Assembly (NCBI GenBank): GCA_002869605.1
Contig: PKUI01000173.1
Coordinates: forward strand, 1-11,273
Length of the DNA stretch: 11,273 nucleotides
Direction: 5' to 3'
Source: Desulfuromonas sp.
GTDB taxonomy: Bacteria > Desulfobacterota > Desulfuromonadia > Desulfuromonadales > SZUA-401
A program made the position numbers and the translations under genes. This document shows, in pieces, positions 5,815 through 11,273 of the stretch. Numbering within the stretch: position 1 is the stretch's first letter; each line of letters begins with the position of its first letter. The notes under the pieces were generated by a model. It saw nothing but the letters and a program-made list of their open reading frames with translations, was not told the DNA's origin and did not search any database.

Positions 5815-7005
5815 TCAGTTTTTCATGATCTCGCGCATGACCGTGGTGGCGTAGCTGCCGCGGGGCAGGGCGAAGCTCACCTCGAGCTGTCCGTCGACGC
5901 TGGCCGCTGTCGGTTCCTCCAACGGTACGCGCAGTGGCCGCCGTTCACCCTGCAGGCTTAATCCCCCGGGGAGCTTGAAGGCATGCTCGGGGAGTGCTTC
6001 GCTCTCCAGCAGTTCCCGCTCGCGTTCACCCGGACCCCCTTCGGCAAGGCGCACCTTGGCGCCGAACAGCGGGGCGGTGGGGCTGATCTCAAAGGCTGTG
6101 GCGCGGGGCTGTTCGGTTTCCTGGTCCTCGACCAGGAAGCAGGCGCCGTTGACATGCTTGTAGGCAAGGTCACCGACCTCGAGCTGCCCGAGGCTGGTGA
6201 GGCGTTGCTGCACCAGGCGATCGAACAGCTGCGATTGCCAGGCCGACAGGAACAGGCGCGCCGCATTGCGCGGCAGCCTCTTCAGCGCCTGCTCGCAACT
6301 TTTGCCACGCGCCAGCTCGTTAAGAACGCTTTTTTCGTTGCGGCATCCCGGCGGCAGGATGCGTGCGGCTTCCTCGAAGCTGCCGGCTCGGTAGAACTCG
6401 ACCCCTTCGCGCCAGCGCGGATTTTGAATCTGTTGCGGGTCGCCGAGCAGCGCATCGACCGCCTGCTGGTGCTGGCCGCGCAGCAGCGCTCCACCGATGT
6501 GCGGGTTGTTGCCGAGCAGACCGTAGCGCTGTTCGCCGAACAGGTTCGGCACGCCGTGCGTCTGCAGTTCGTTGATGATCGTCGTGGCACGTGCGGCGGC
6601 GTCGTCGACGGCGCCGTGGACGCGGATCCGGAAACGGTTGCCGGCCAGGTGGCCAAGGCGTAGCTTGTTGCGGTGGCGCGCGCTGGAGAGGATGCGCAGT
6701 CCGGGGATGTCGAGGGTCTCCAGGTGTTTTTCGTTGCGCGCCGGCAGGCAGAGCCGCTGGCGGGTCAGGGCCTGGGCGTCCTTGAGCCCGGCGTAGCTGA
6801 TGTCCCGTTCCTTGAGCCGGCAGTGCTTGGCCAGGCGGTGTACCACGTCGAGCGTGGTCAGACCGCGTTTTTCAATTTCGAGGTAGAGGTGTTCGCCTTC
6901 CCCGCAGGGGAGGTAGAGCGGAATCTCCTCGACGGCGAAATCTTCCGGCTGCTGTTTCAGTCTGCCGCCGGTGCCGGGCAGCGCAGCGGTGAGAAAATCA
7001 GCCAT
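5815..7005 (-). CDS. truD: tRNA pseudouridine(13) synthase TruD
   Basis: The 396-residue enzyme converts uridine 13 of tRNA (mainly tRNA-Glu in E. coli) to pseudouridine. The catalytic motif GLKDAQALTRQ lies at 73-83 with nucleophile Asp76. Other family marks follow in order: LAGNRFRIRVHG, GVPNLFGEQRYG (Phe in the NxFGxQR motif) and LSAWQSQLFDRLV. The protein opens with LKQQPEDFAVEEIPLY, the usual TruD entry. It is somewhat longer than E. coli TruD (349 residues). I chose the ATG at 7005, which has GGGGAAAG 7 nt upstream; longer starts only add a low-complexity Arg/Ser-rich extension that is the out-of-frame reading of trmB. The gene overlaps the end of trmB by 8 nt, which points to translational coupling of the two tRNA-modifying enzymes. 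Confidence 0.95.
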   Translation of the reverse strand: MADFLTAALPGTGGRLKQQPEDFAVEEIPLYLPCGEGEHLYLEIEKRGLTTLDVVHRLAKHCRLKERDISYAGLKDAQALTRQRLCLPARNEKHLETLDIPGLRILSSARHRNKLRLGHLAGNRFRIRVHGAVDDAAARATTIINELQTHGVPNLFGEQRYGLLGNNPHIGGALLRGQHQQAVDALLGDPQQIQNPRWREGVEFYRAGSFEEAARILPPGCRNEKSVLNELARGKSCEQALKRLPRNAARLFLSAWQSQLFDRLVQQRLTSLGQLEVGDLAYKHVNGACFLVEDQETEQPRATAFEISPTAPLFGAKVRLAEGGPGERERELLESEALPEHAFKLPGGLSLQGERRPLRVPLEEPTAASVDGQLEVSFALPRGSYATTVMREIMKN

Positions 7006-7696
7006 GGGCGAGCTTTCCCCACCGCAGTCTGAAACCACGCCGCGGCTTTTCCGGGGGGCGTCCGTTGAGCCTGTCGCCTTCCTTGCGGCAGCCTTCGACA
7101 TAAAAAAGCGGCTCTCCCTGGTCGAGGAAGCGGCGCATGTACTTGGAGACCGGATAGTCCTCCGGTGGGGTGTCGATGCGCCGGGAGACGAGCTTCTGCC
7201 AGCCCGGCTCGACCTCCAACAGCGCGGCAACCTCCGCTGTGTAATCCCCGAAATCGGAGACGAAGTAGAAGCGGCCCCCCGGTTTGAGCACGTAACGGAG
7301 CTGCTCGAGCAGGTCCTCGTTGACCAGCCGCCGCTTGCGGTGACGTTTTTTTGGCCACGGGTCGGGGCAGTTGATATAGATGGCCGAGAGGAAATTCTCC
7401 GGCATGTGGCGCAGCAGATCGCGCGCTTCCATGCGCATCACCCGCACGTTGTCGAGCTGACGCAGGTCGACCTTGCGGCAGGTCTTGTAGCAGCCGCGAT
7501 TGTAGATGTCGATGGCGATGAAGCCGGTGTCCGCTACGCGGGTGGCGAGTTCGGCGACAAAGTGGCCGGTGCCGCAGCCGATCTCAAGGGCCACCGGCAG
7601 CGGGCGTCCGAACAGCTGCTGACTGTCGAGTTGTTCCGGGAGCTGTTCAAACGGGATGAAACGGGGTGAGACGATCTCGATAACGCGTTGAGTCAT
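6998..7696 (-). CDS. trmB: tRNA (guanine-N7-)-methyltransferase TrmB
   Basis: The 232-residue enzyme methylates N7 of G46 in the variable loop of tRNA with S-adenosylmethionine. The SAM-binding motif ALEIGCGTGHF is at 36-46, followed by FIAIDIYNRG (motif II) and the family signature CPDPWPKKRHRKRRLVN from 110, which holds the catalytic Asp112. The signature usually begins with Phe; here it is Cys110. The C-terminus (about 170-232) is basic and variable, and its last codons overlap truD by 8 nt. The ATG at 7696 has a GAGG about 11 nt upstream, directly after a small hairpin at 7711-7726. The cytochrome gene ends 75 nt upstream on the same strand. Confidence 0.94.
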   Translation of the reverse strand: MTQRVIEIVSPRFIPFEQLPEQLDSQQLFGRPLPVALEIGCGTGHFVAELATRVADTGFIAIDIYNRGCYKTCRKVDLRQLDNVRVMRMEARDLLRHMPENFLSAIYINCPDPWPKKRHRKRRLVNEDLLEQLRYVLKPGGRFYFVSDFGDYTAEVAALLEVEPGWQKLVSRRIDTPPEDYPVSKYMRRFLDQGEPLFYVEGCRKEGDRLNGRPPEKPRRGFRLRWGKLAHG

Positions 7697-7710
7697 GGTA
7701 GGTTTATCCT

Positions 7711-7726
7711 CGGCGAAAAGTCGCCG
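7711..7726 (-). other. Small hairpin touching the trmB ribosome-binding site
   Basis: CGGCGA (7711-7716) and TCGCCG (7721-7726) pair perfectly around the loop AAAG. On the minus strand the stem lies between the cytochrome gene and trmB and runs straight into the GAGGA that serves trmB. There is no T run, so it is not a standard terminator; it could tune trmB translation or protect an RNA end. It may also have no role. Confidence 0.4.
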
Positions 7727-7771
7727 TGAACGTTAGCATAGCAGTGGTTGCGATTCAACTCAGTCGTGGCG

Positions 7772-8077
7772 CTACTTGAGGTCGGCCAGGTAGGTCGAGA
7801 TGATGCGGACCTCGTCGTCGGGCATCTCCGGGTAGGTCGGCATCAGGGCCTCCTTATTTTGCCCCGGCAACGGGTGAAGCTTGAGGCGGATGTCGATGGC
7901 GTTGAGGCGTCGCCCGACCTGGCTGAGGTCGTTGGCGAGGCTGCCGCCGAAGTTACCGACCCGGTGGCAGGCGCGACAGCCCCAGGCCTTGAGCAGCTCG
8001 TCGCCGTTCGGTGTTTCGGCGGCCTGCAGGGGCAGGGTGAACAGCAGGAGCGAGAGAGTCAGAACGATGCGACGCAT
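7772..8077 (-). CDS. Small secreted monohaem c-type cytochrome
   Basis: From the ATG at 8077 this is a 101-residue protein with a Sec signal peptide (MRRIVLTLSLLLFTLPLQAA, cut likely after residue 20) and one haem site CRACH (Cys34, Cys37, His38). The sixth ligand is probably Met79 or Met85 in ALMPTYPEMPDDEV, and the protein ends with a typical class I helix RIISTYLADLK. The mature form of about 80 residues would be a periplasmic electron carrier. An upstream in-frame start at 8125 would put 16 polar residues before the signal peptide and is less likely. GGAG lies 11 nt before 8077, a rather long spacing. A TATAAC hexamer on the minus strand (8114-8119) could be a -10 box, without a convincing -35. 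The gene heads a six-gene minus-strand run. Confidence 0.85.
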   Translation of the reverse strand: MRRIVLTLSLLLFTLPLQAAETPNGDELLKAWGCRACHRVGNFGGSLANDLSQVGRRLNAIDIRLKLHPLPGQNKEALMPTYPEMPDDEVRIISTYLADLK

Positions 8078-8176
8078 AAGCTGTGAAACTCCAATGGGGC
8101 GAGGTGGTTGAACGTTATAGCTCATTCGTAACTTTGATGGTTCATAACCAAGGCCGCCGGGGGCGCCCGGCAGCGC

Positions 8177-8208
8177 CTTCCTTTTCTTGCTTGTCCAAGA
8201 AAAGGAAG
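8177..8208. repeat. End-module hairpin, locus 2 left
   Basis: CTTCCTTTTCTTG (8177-8189) pairs perfectly with CAAGAAAAGGAAG (8196-8208) around a 6-nt loop. Compared with 1402-1433 and 11179-11210, one A-T pair has become C-G in both arms, which is a compensated change. Confidence 0.85.
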
Positions 8209-8399
8209 CAAAAGAAGGACACCCCGGCTACGTCACCCGACGACCGGGTGCCCTCGCTAACCGGAAGTTTTAATCCAGCCGGCTCGCATGCTCGCCAGAC
8301 GGCAAGATTAAAATCCCGGCGCTCGGTGACTGCACACGGGGCCCCGTAAGGGCCGTGAAACAGGCAACGACTTATAAGGCATTTAAAGCTTTTTCCCCT

Positions 8400-8427
8400 C
8401 CTTCCCCTGGCGTAGCGCCGGGGGAGG
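8400..8427. repeat. GC-rich hairpin inside locus 2
   Basis: CCTTCCCC (8400-8407) and GGCG (8409-8412) pair with CGCC (8416-8419) and GGGGGAGG (8420-8427) around the loop TAG, with a single bulged T and one T-G pair. On the plus strand it is followed by TTGGATT, not a T run. Confidence 0.6.
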
Positions 8428-8430
8428 TTG

Positions 8431-8512
8431 GATTAAAATCGAAACAGCCGGGCAACCTGTTTGAGCCCGCGTGCTTTAAACGCGGGCGAGTTTTGCGCGG
8501 CCGATTTTAATC
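8431..8512. repeat. Nested palindromes inside locus 2
   Basis: GATTAAAATCG (8431-8441) is a perfect inverted copy of CGATTTTAATC (8502-8512). Nested within is CCCGCGT (8466-8472) pairing with ACGCGGG (8480-8486). The TTTTAATCTTGCC string near 8505 recurs at 1297-1310, so this is probably a diverged inner palindrome of the same family. Confidence 0.6.
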
Positions 8513-8568
8513 TTGCCGGACCCGGGAACCGGCGCCAGCCGGCGCGGAGAGTGGGGCGCATTTCTTTG

Positions 8569-8600
8569 CTCACTTTCTTTGGGTGTGCAAAGAAAGTGAG
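8569..8600. repeat. End-module hairpin, locus 2 right
   Basis: CTCACTTTCTTTG (8569-8581) pairs perfectly with CAAAGAAAGTGAG (8588-8600) around a 6-nt loop. Relative to the stem at 1049-1080, one T-A pair is C-G here, again changed in both arms. The adjoining TTTCTTTGC (8561-8569) matches the flank of the other modules in inverse orientation. Confidence 0.85.
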
Positions 8601-8635
8601 GCGTCGTCAGGGGGCGCAACCCCTGGGCACTGCTT

Positions 8636-8664
8636 TTCTGGATTTCGTAATTTTCGGATATAGT
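8636..8664 (+). promoter_or_regulatory. Possible aroF promoter
   Basis: TATAGT (8659-8664) is a five-of-six -10 box in a short AT-rich stretch (8635-8670) just past the repeat. The hexamer 17 nt upstream, TTCTGG, is a poor -35, so an activator or another sigma factor would be needed, or the site is chance. The leader to aroF would be about 110 nt; I see no attenuator or known riboswitch in it. Confidence 0.35.
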
Positions 8665-8780
8665 ATCTATCCTTACCACGAGCCGTCCGCCAGTGGAAGA
8701 GGCTTGAAATCTCTCCGGCACGGGTTTACCCTTAAAAACCTAAATGCTGGGCCACGTGCGGCCAAACAAGGAGAACACCA

Positions 8781-9788
8781 ATGTTGATTGTCATGTATAA
8801 GGATGCCACCGAGGCACAAGTTCAGGGTGTCGAGGAGGCCATTGAGGCGATGAACCTGCAGGCGGTGCCGATTCCCGGCAGCATGCGTACCGCCATCGGC
8901 GTACTCGGCAACCAGGGCTACGTCGACGATGCCACCATTCGCAACCTCTCCGGGGTGCGCGAGGTGATCCACGTCAGCAAGCCGTATAAACTGGTGTCGC
9001 GCGATTTCCACCCCGAGCCGAGCGTGATCGATGTGGCCGGAGTCAAGGTCGGAGGCAGTCATGCTCCGGTGGTCATGGCCGGCCCCTGTTCCATCGAGAC
9101 CGAAGAACAGATTCACAAGGCAGCCGAGGTGGTTAAGAAGGCCGGCGCCCAGATCCTGCGTGGCGGGGCTTTCAAACCGCGCACCGGGCCGCACTCCTTC
9201 CAGGGGCTCGGCGTCGAAGGCCTCAAGCTGCTGCGCAGCGCCGGCGACGCGGTTGACATGCCGGTGATCACCGAGGTGATGCGCATCGAGCAGCTCGATG
9301 TGGTCTGCAAGTGGGCCGACGTCCTGCAGATCGGTGCGCGCAACATGCAGAACTTTGACCTGCTCAAGGAGGTCGGCAAGCTCTCGCACCCGGTGCTGCT
9401 CAAGCGCGGCATGAGCGCTACCATTGAAGAGTTTTTGGCGGCTGCCGAATATATTCTCGCCGAGGGGAACCCCAACGTGATCCTCTGCGAGCGGGGTATC
9501 CGTACCTTCGAACGCGCCACCCGCAACACCCTCGACTTGTCGGTGGTGCCACTGGTTCACGAGATGTCGCACCTGCCGATCATCGTCGACCCGAGCCACG
9601 CCACCGGCAAACGCTCGCTGGTACCGGTGATGGCCAAGGCGGCGCTGGTCGCCGGTGCCGAAGGGATCATGGTCGAGGTCCATCCCGAGCCGGAGAAAGC
9701 GCTGTGCGACGGTGCGCAGAGCCTCACCCCCGACGGTTTTTCCGCCTTCATGGACGAGGTGCGGGCCATCGGGAAACAGTTTCGCTGA
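8781..9788 (+). CDS. aroF: 3-deoxy-7-phosphoheptulonate (DAHP) synthase, class I-beta with N-terminal regulatory domain
   Basis: The 335-residue enzyme condenses phosphoenolpyruvate and erythrose 4-phosphate to DAHP, the first step of aromatic amino acid synthesis. Residues 1 to about 70 form the ferredoxin-like ACT-type regulatory domain found in the Thermotoga maritima type enzyme, where it mediates feedback inhibition by tyrosine and phenylalanine. The barrel carries MAGPCSIE (99-106), FKPRTGPHSF (131-140), IGARNMQN (184-191), LLKRGM, CERGIRTFE and VDPSHATGKRSL. The four metal ligands of the family are all present: Cys103, His273, Glu299 and Asp310, each one position away from the T. maritima numbering. 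AAGGAG (8768-8773) lies 7 nt before the ATG. The flavodiiron gene begins 23 nt after the stop, with no terminator between, so the two are probably one transcript. Confidence 0.96.
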   Translation: MLIVMYKDATEAQVQGVEEAIEAMNLQAVPIPGSMRTAIGVLGNQGYVDDATIRNLSGVREVIHVSKPYKLVSRDFHPEPSVIDVAGVKVGGSHAPVVMAGPCSIETEEQIHKAAEVVKKAGAQILRGGAFKPRTGPHSFQGLGVEGLKLLRSAGDAVDMPVITEVMRIEQLDVVCKWADVLQIGARNMQNFDLLKEVGKLSHPVLLKRGMSATIEEFLAAAEYILAEGNPNVILCERGIRTFERATRNTLDLSVVPLVHEMSHLPIIVDPSHATGKRSLVPVMAKAALVAGAEGIMVEVHPEPEKALCDGAQSLTPDGFSAFMDEVRAIGKQFR

Positions 9789-9811
9789 TCGACTAATTCT
9801 GGAGTAGCCGA

Positions 9812-11008
9812 ATGAACAACGCAGTCCATGTAGCCCCCCGCGTCGACTGGGTCGGTGTCCGTCATGCCGACCTGGAAGTATTTGACGACCTCTTCCCGAC
9901 CCACAACGGCACCACCTACAACGCCTACCTGGTCCAGGGAGAAAAAAGGAACGTCCTGATCGATACGGTCAAGAAGCCGTTCGCCGACGAGTTCTTTGCC
10001 AAGGTCGAAGAGCTGCTGCCGCTGGAGAAAATCGACGCGGTGGTGGTCAACCATACCGAGCCGGATCACTCCGGGTCGTTGCAGCTGCTGCTGGAGAAGA
10101 ACCCCGGGATCACGGTCTACTGCTCGCGGCCGGCCGAGAACTTCCTCAAACAGCTGCTCAACCACGACTTCAACTGCCAGGTGGTGGCCGACGGTGACGA
10201 GATCGACCTCGGCGGGCGCAAGCTGAAGTTTATCCTCGCCCCTTACCTGCACTGGCCCGACACCATGTTCACCTACCTCGACGACGAGCAGATCCTGTTC
10301 TCCTGTGACGCCTTCGGTGCGCACTACTGCGCCGATAAGCTGTTCGACGACGAGATTGCCGACTTCTCCAGCGATTTCCATTTTTACTTCGATTGCATCA
10401 TGCGTCCCTTCAAGGACAAGATCCGCGACGCGCTGGCCAAGATCGAGGATCTGCCGCTGAAAATGGTCTGCCCCTCGCACGGGCCGATCCGGCGCAGCGG
10501 CTACCCGCACGCCATCACTGCCTACCGCCAGTGGTCGGCGCCGCCGCCGGCTTCGCCGAAGCCGCTTGCGCTGCTGGCGATGCTCTCCTCCCATGGCAAC
10601 ACCCGCGCCATGGGGGCGGTGATCCGCGCCGAGCTGGAAAGCCAGGGGATCGAGGTCAACGAGTTCGCCCTGTGCGGCATGCGTGACGACGACTACCGTA
10701 ACGCGCTGGAACAGGCCGACGTGCTGGTGATCGGCACCCCGACCATCCAGCGCGACGCCCCGCCGTACGTCTGGCATGCCCTGAGCCTGATCTCCTCGGT
10801 CACCCCCAAGGCGAAGCTCGCCGCGGTGTTCGGCTCCTTCGGCTGGAGCGGCGAGGCGGTGAAGATGGTCGAGCAGCGCCTCGAGGGTCTCAAGTTCAAG
10901 CTCGCTACCGAGAGCGTGACGTTCCGCTTTACCCCGACCGAGGAAAACCTGGCGGTGTGTAAGGAGTTTGCGGAGCAGGTGGCGGGGGCGGTTTTGTGCG
11001 AGGAGTAG
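9812..11008 (+). CDS. fprA: Flavodiiron protein (class A, FprA/rubredoxin:oxygen oxidoreductase type)
   Basis: The 398-residue cytoplasmic enzyme reduces O2 to water, or NO to N2O, with electrons from rubredoxin or a similar donor. The beta-lactamase-like domain (about 1-245) supplies the diiron ligands His81, Glu83, Asp85 and His86 (HTEPDH), His147 (LHWPD), Asp166 (SCDAFG) and His223 (PSHGP). A flavodoxin domain (about 251-398) follows, with FMN-binding SSHGNT (259-264), GTPTIQRDAPP and FGSFGWSGEAV. There is no C-terminal rubredoxin or flavin-reductase domain, so this is the two-domain class and its partner is encoded elsewhere. GGAG (9801-9804) stands 7 nt before the ATG. Whether O2 or NO is the main substrate cannot be read from sequence. 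The pairing with aroF is unusual. The inverted repeat at 11011-11128 begins right after the stop and may end the transcript. Confidence 0.93.
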   Translation: MNNAVHVAPRVDWVGVRHADLEVFDDLFPTHNGTTYNAYLVQGEKRNVLIDTVKKPFADEFFAKVEELLPLEKIDAVVVNHTEPDHSGSLQLLLEKNPGITVYCSRPAENFLKQLLNHDFNCQVVADGDEIDLGGRKLKFILAPYLHWPDTMFTYLDDEQILFSCDAFGAHYCADKLFDDEIADFSSDFHFYFDCIMRPFKDKIRDALAKIEDLPLKMVCPSHGPIRRSGYPHAITAYRQWSAPPPASPKPLALLAMLSSHGNTRAMGAVIRAELESQGIEVNEFALCGMRDDDYRNALEQADVLVIGTPTIQRDAPPYVWHALSLISSVTPKAKLAAVFGSFGWSGEAVKMVEQRLEGLKFKLATESVTFRFTPTEENLAVCKEFAEQVAGAVLCEE

Positions 11009-11010
11009 AG

Positions 11011-11128
11011 GGCGCATGAAACACTTCCATCTGCGGCGTTGCCCTTGAGCGCGTCGCTGCGACGTAGCTTCCGCACGCCTCACTCCTTGCTCTGCTGGCG
11101 CCTTGCATCTGAAGGCGTTTGATGCGCC
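11011..11128. repeat. Second-type inverted repeat downstream of fprA
   Basis: GGCGCAT (11011-11017) pairs with ATGCGCC (11122-11128). The 24-nt arms 11011-11034 and 11105-11128 agree at 18 positions when one is inverted. A short inner stem CGTCG/CGACG (11052-11064) lies between. The repeat begins 2 nt after the fprA stop codon. It does not resemble the palindromic family at 1026, 8154 and 11156. It could act as a Rho-independent-like terminator without a T run, as an mRNA 3' stabiliser, or be a member of another dispersed family. Confidence 0.55.
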
Positions 11129-11155
11129 TGATGGGAGATAGTTAAAATTCAAGAT

Positions 11156-11273
11156 CGCCGGGGGCGCCCGGCATGCGCCTTACTTTTCTTGCTTGCCCAA
11201 GAAAAGTAAGCAAAAGAAGGCACCCCGAACTCCGTCACCCGACGACCGGGTGCCCTCGCTGTCCGGAAGTTTT
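11156..11273 (+). repeat. Palindromic repeat locus 3, left module, cut by the window end
   Basis: The sequence CGCCGGGGGCGCCCGGC followed by hairpin CTTACTTTTCTTG (11179-11191) / CAAGAAAAGTAAG (11198-11210) repeats the left module of locus 2 and the right module of locus 1. The stem CACCCG/CGGGTG and the start of the inner palindrome follow before the window ends. It has AACTCCGTCACCC as in locus 1 but CCGGAAGTTTT as in locus 2, so the copies share variants in a mosaic way. One extra T (GGCATGCGCC against GGCAGCGCC) marks this copy. Confidence 0.85.

Larger units (their letters stand above)
8154..8625. repeat. Palindromic repeat locus 2, between divergent cytochrome and aroF genes
   Basis: This takes up most of the 703-nt gene-free stretch 8078-8780. 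The left module starts CCGCCGGGGGCGCCCGG at 8154 and runs to about 8347, matching the minus strand of locus 1 (from 1456) almost throughout. It includes hairpin 8177-8208, the small stem CACCCG/CGGGTG (8234-8250), the TTTTAATC/GATTAAAA palindrome (8268-8313) and ACGGGGCCCCGT (8336-8347). After about 50 unrelated nt come three more hairpins (8400-8427, 8431-8512 and the nested 8466-8486). The right module is an inverted, diverged end with hairpin 8569-8600 and the trailing GGGGGCGCAACCCC. As in locus 1, two end modules face each other. Confidence 0.8.

Noticed and set aside
7006..7230. N-terminal extension of truD by 75 codons
   Set aside because: The extension is the out-of-frame reading of trmB, rich in Arg and Ser. 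The ATG at 7005 has a good ribosome site and gives a normal TruD N-terminus.
8665..8780. Attenuator, T-box or riboswitch in the aroF leader
   Set aside because: I found no leader peptide rich in Phe, Tyr or Trp, no T-box sequence, and no terminator/antiterminator pair.
8461..8787. Short plus-strand gene of 108 codons ahead of aroF
   Set aside because: It reads through the locus 2 right hairpin and the aroF leader and overlaps the aroF start. There is no domain and no ribosome site that I can support.
8673..9683. Open frame of 336 codons on the minus strand
   Set aside because: It is antisense to aroF, whose four metal ligands and signature motifs are all intact on the plus strand.
9557..11152. 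Open frame of 531 codons on the minus strand across aroF and fprA
   Set aside because: It is antisense to two clearly recognised genes. Its composition is rich in Gly, Arg, Val and His without domain signatures, as expected of the opposite strand of GC-rich coding DNA.

Overview
The window reads as chromosomal DNA of an anaerobic or microaerophilic, GC-rich member of the Desulfuromonadia (Geobacter, Desulfuromonas or Pelobacter type). This is inferred from gene content and from recollection of family members, not from a search. The pointers are an IclR regulator with a very Geobacter-like N-terminus, a two-subunit sodium:solute symporter, a small secreted c-type cytochrome, a class I-beta DAHP synthase and a flavodiiron protein. 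No phage, plasmid, transposase, CRISPR, tRNA or rRNA gene is visible.

Layout. Positions 1-104 hold the 3' end of dephospho-CoA kinase (plus strand), convergent with an alpha/beta-hydrolase esterase (116-925, minus). The gene-free stretch 926-1562 is almost filled by a palindrome-rich repeat (1026-1456), followed by a minus-strand terminator. An IclR regulator (1563-2342, minus) and a UspA protein (2651-3103, plus) diverge from an AT-rich intergenic region. That region holds two minus-strand sigma70-like promoters (one strong, one weaker) and a good plus-strand one. From 8077 down to 3118 six minus-strand genes run head to tail: small cytochrome c, trmB, truD, a DUF4212 symporter small subunit, an SSS symporter and a TIM-barrel isomerase/epimerase-like protein. 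The last three have operon-like spacing (4-nt ATGA overlap, then 15 nt) and look like one uptake and catabolic unit, perhaps controlled by the nearby IclR protein. A second gene-free stretch (8078-8780) is again mostly palindromic repeat. Then aroF (DAHP synthase) and a flavodiiron protein gene follow on the plus strand, 23 nt apart, probably co-transcribed. The right end (11009-11273) holds a different inverted repeat and the start of a third copy of the palindromic repeat, cut by the window edge.

The least explained content is the repeat family. It has three loci in 11 kb, and the two complete loci are built from oppositely oriented end modules. Each module carries a 12-13 bp hairpin, and the stems of the five copies differ by paired, compensated substitutions. 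That pattern indicates that the folded shape has been kept. The protein genes themselves belong to known families. Their groupings (symporter with TIM barrel; aroF with flavodiiron protein) are worth a second look, but I see no clear case for a wholly new protein system.
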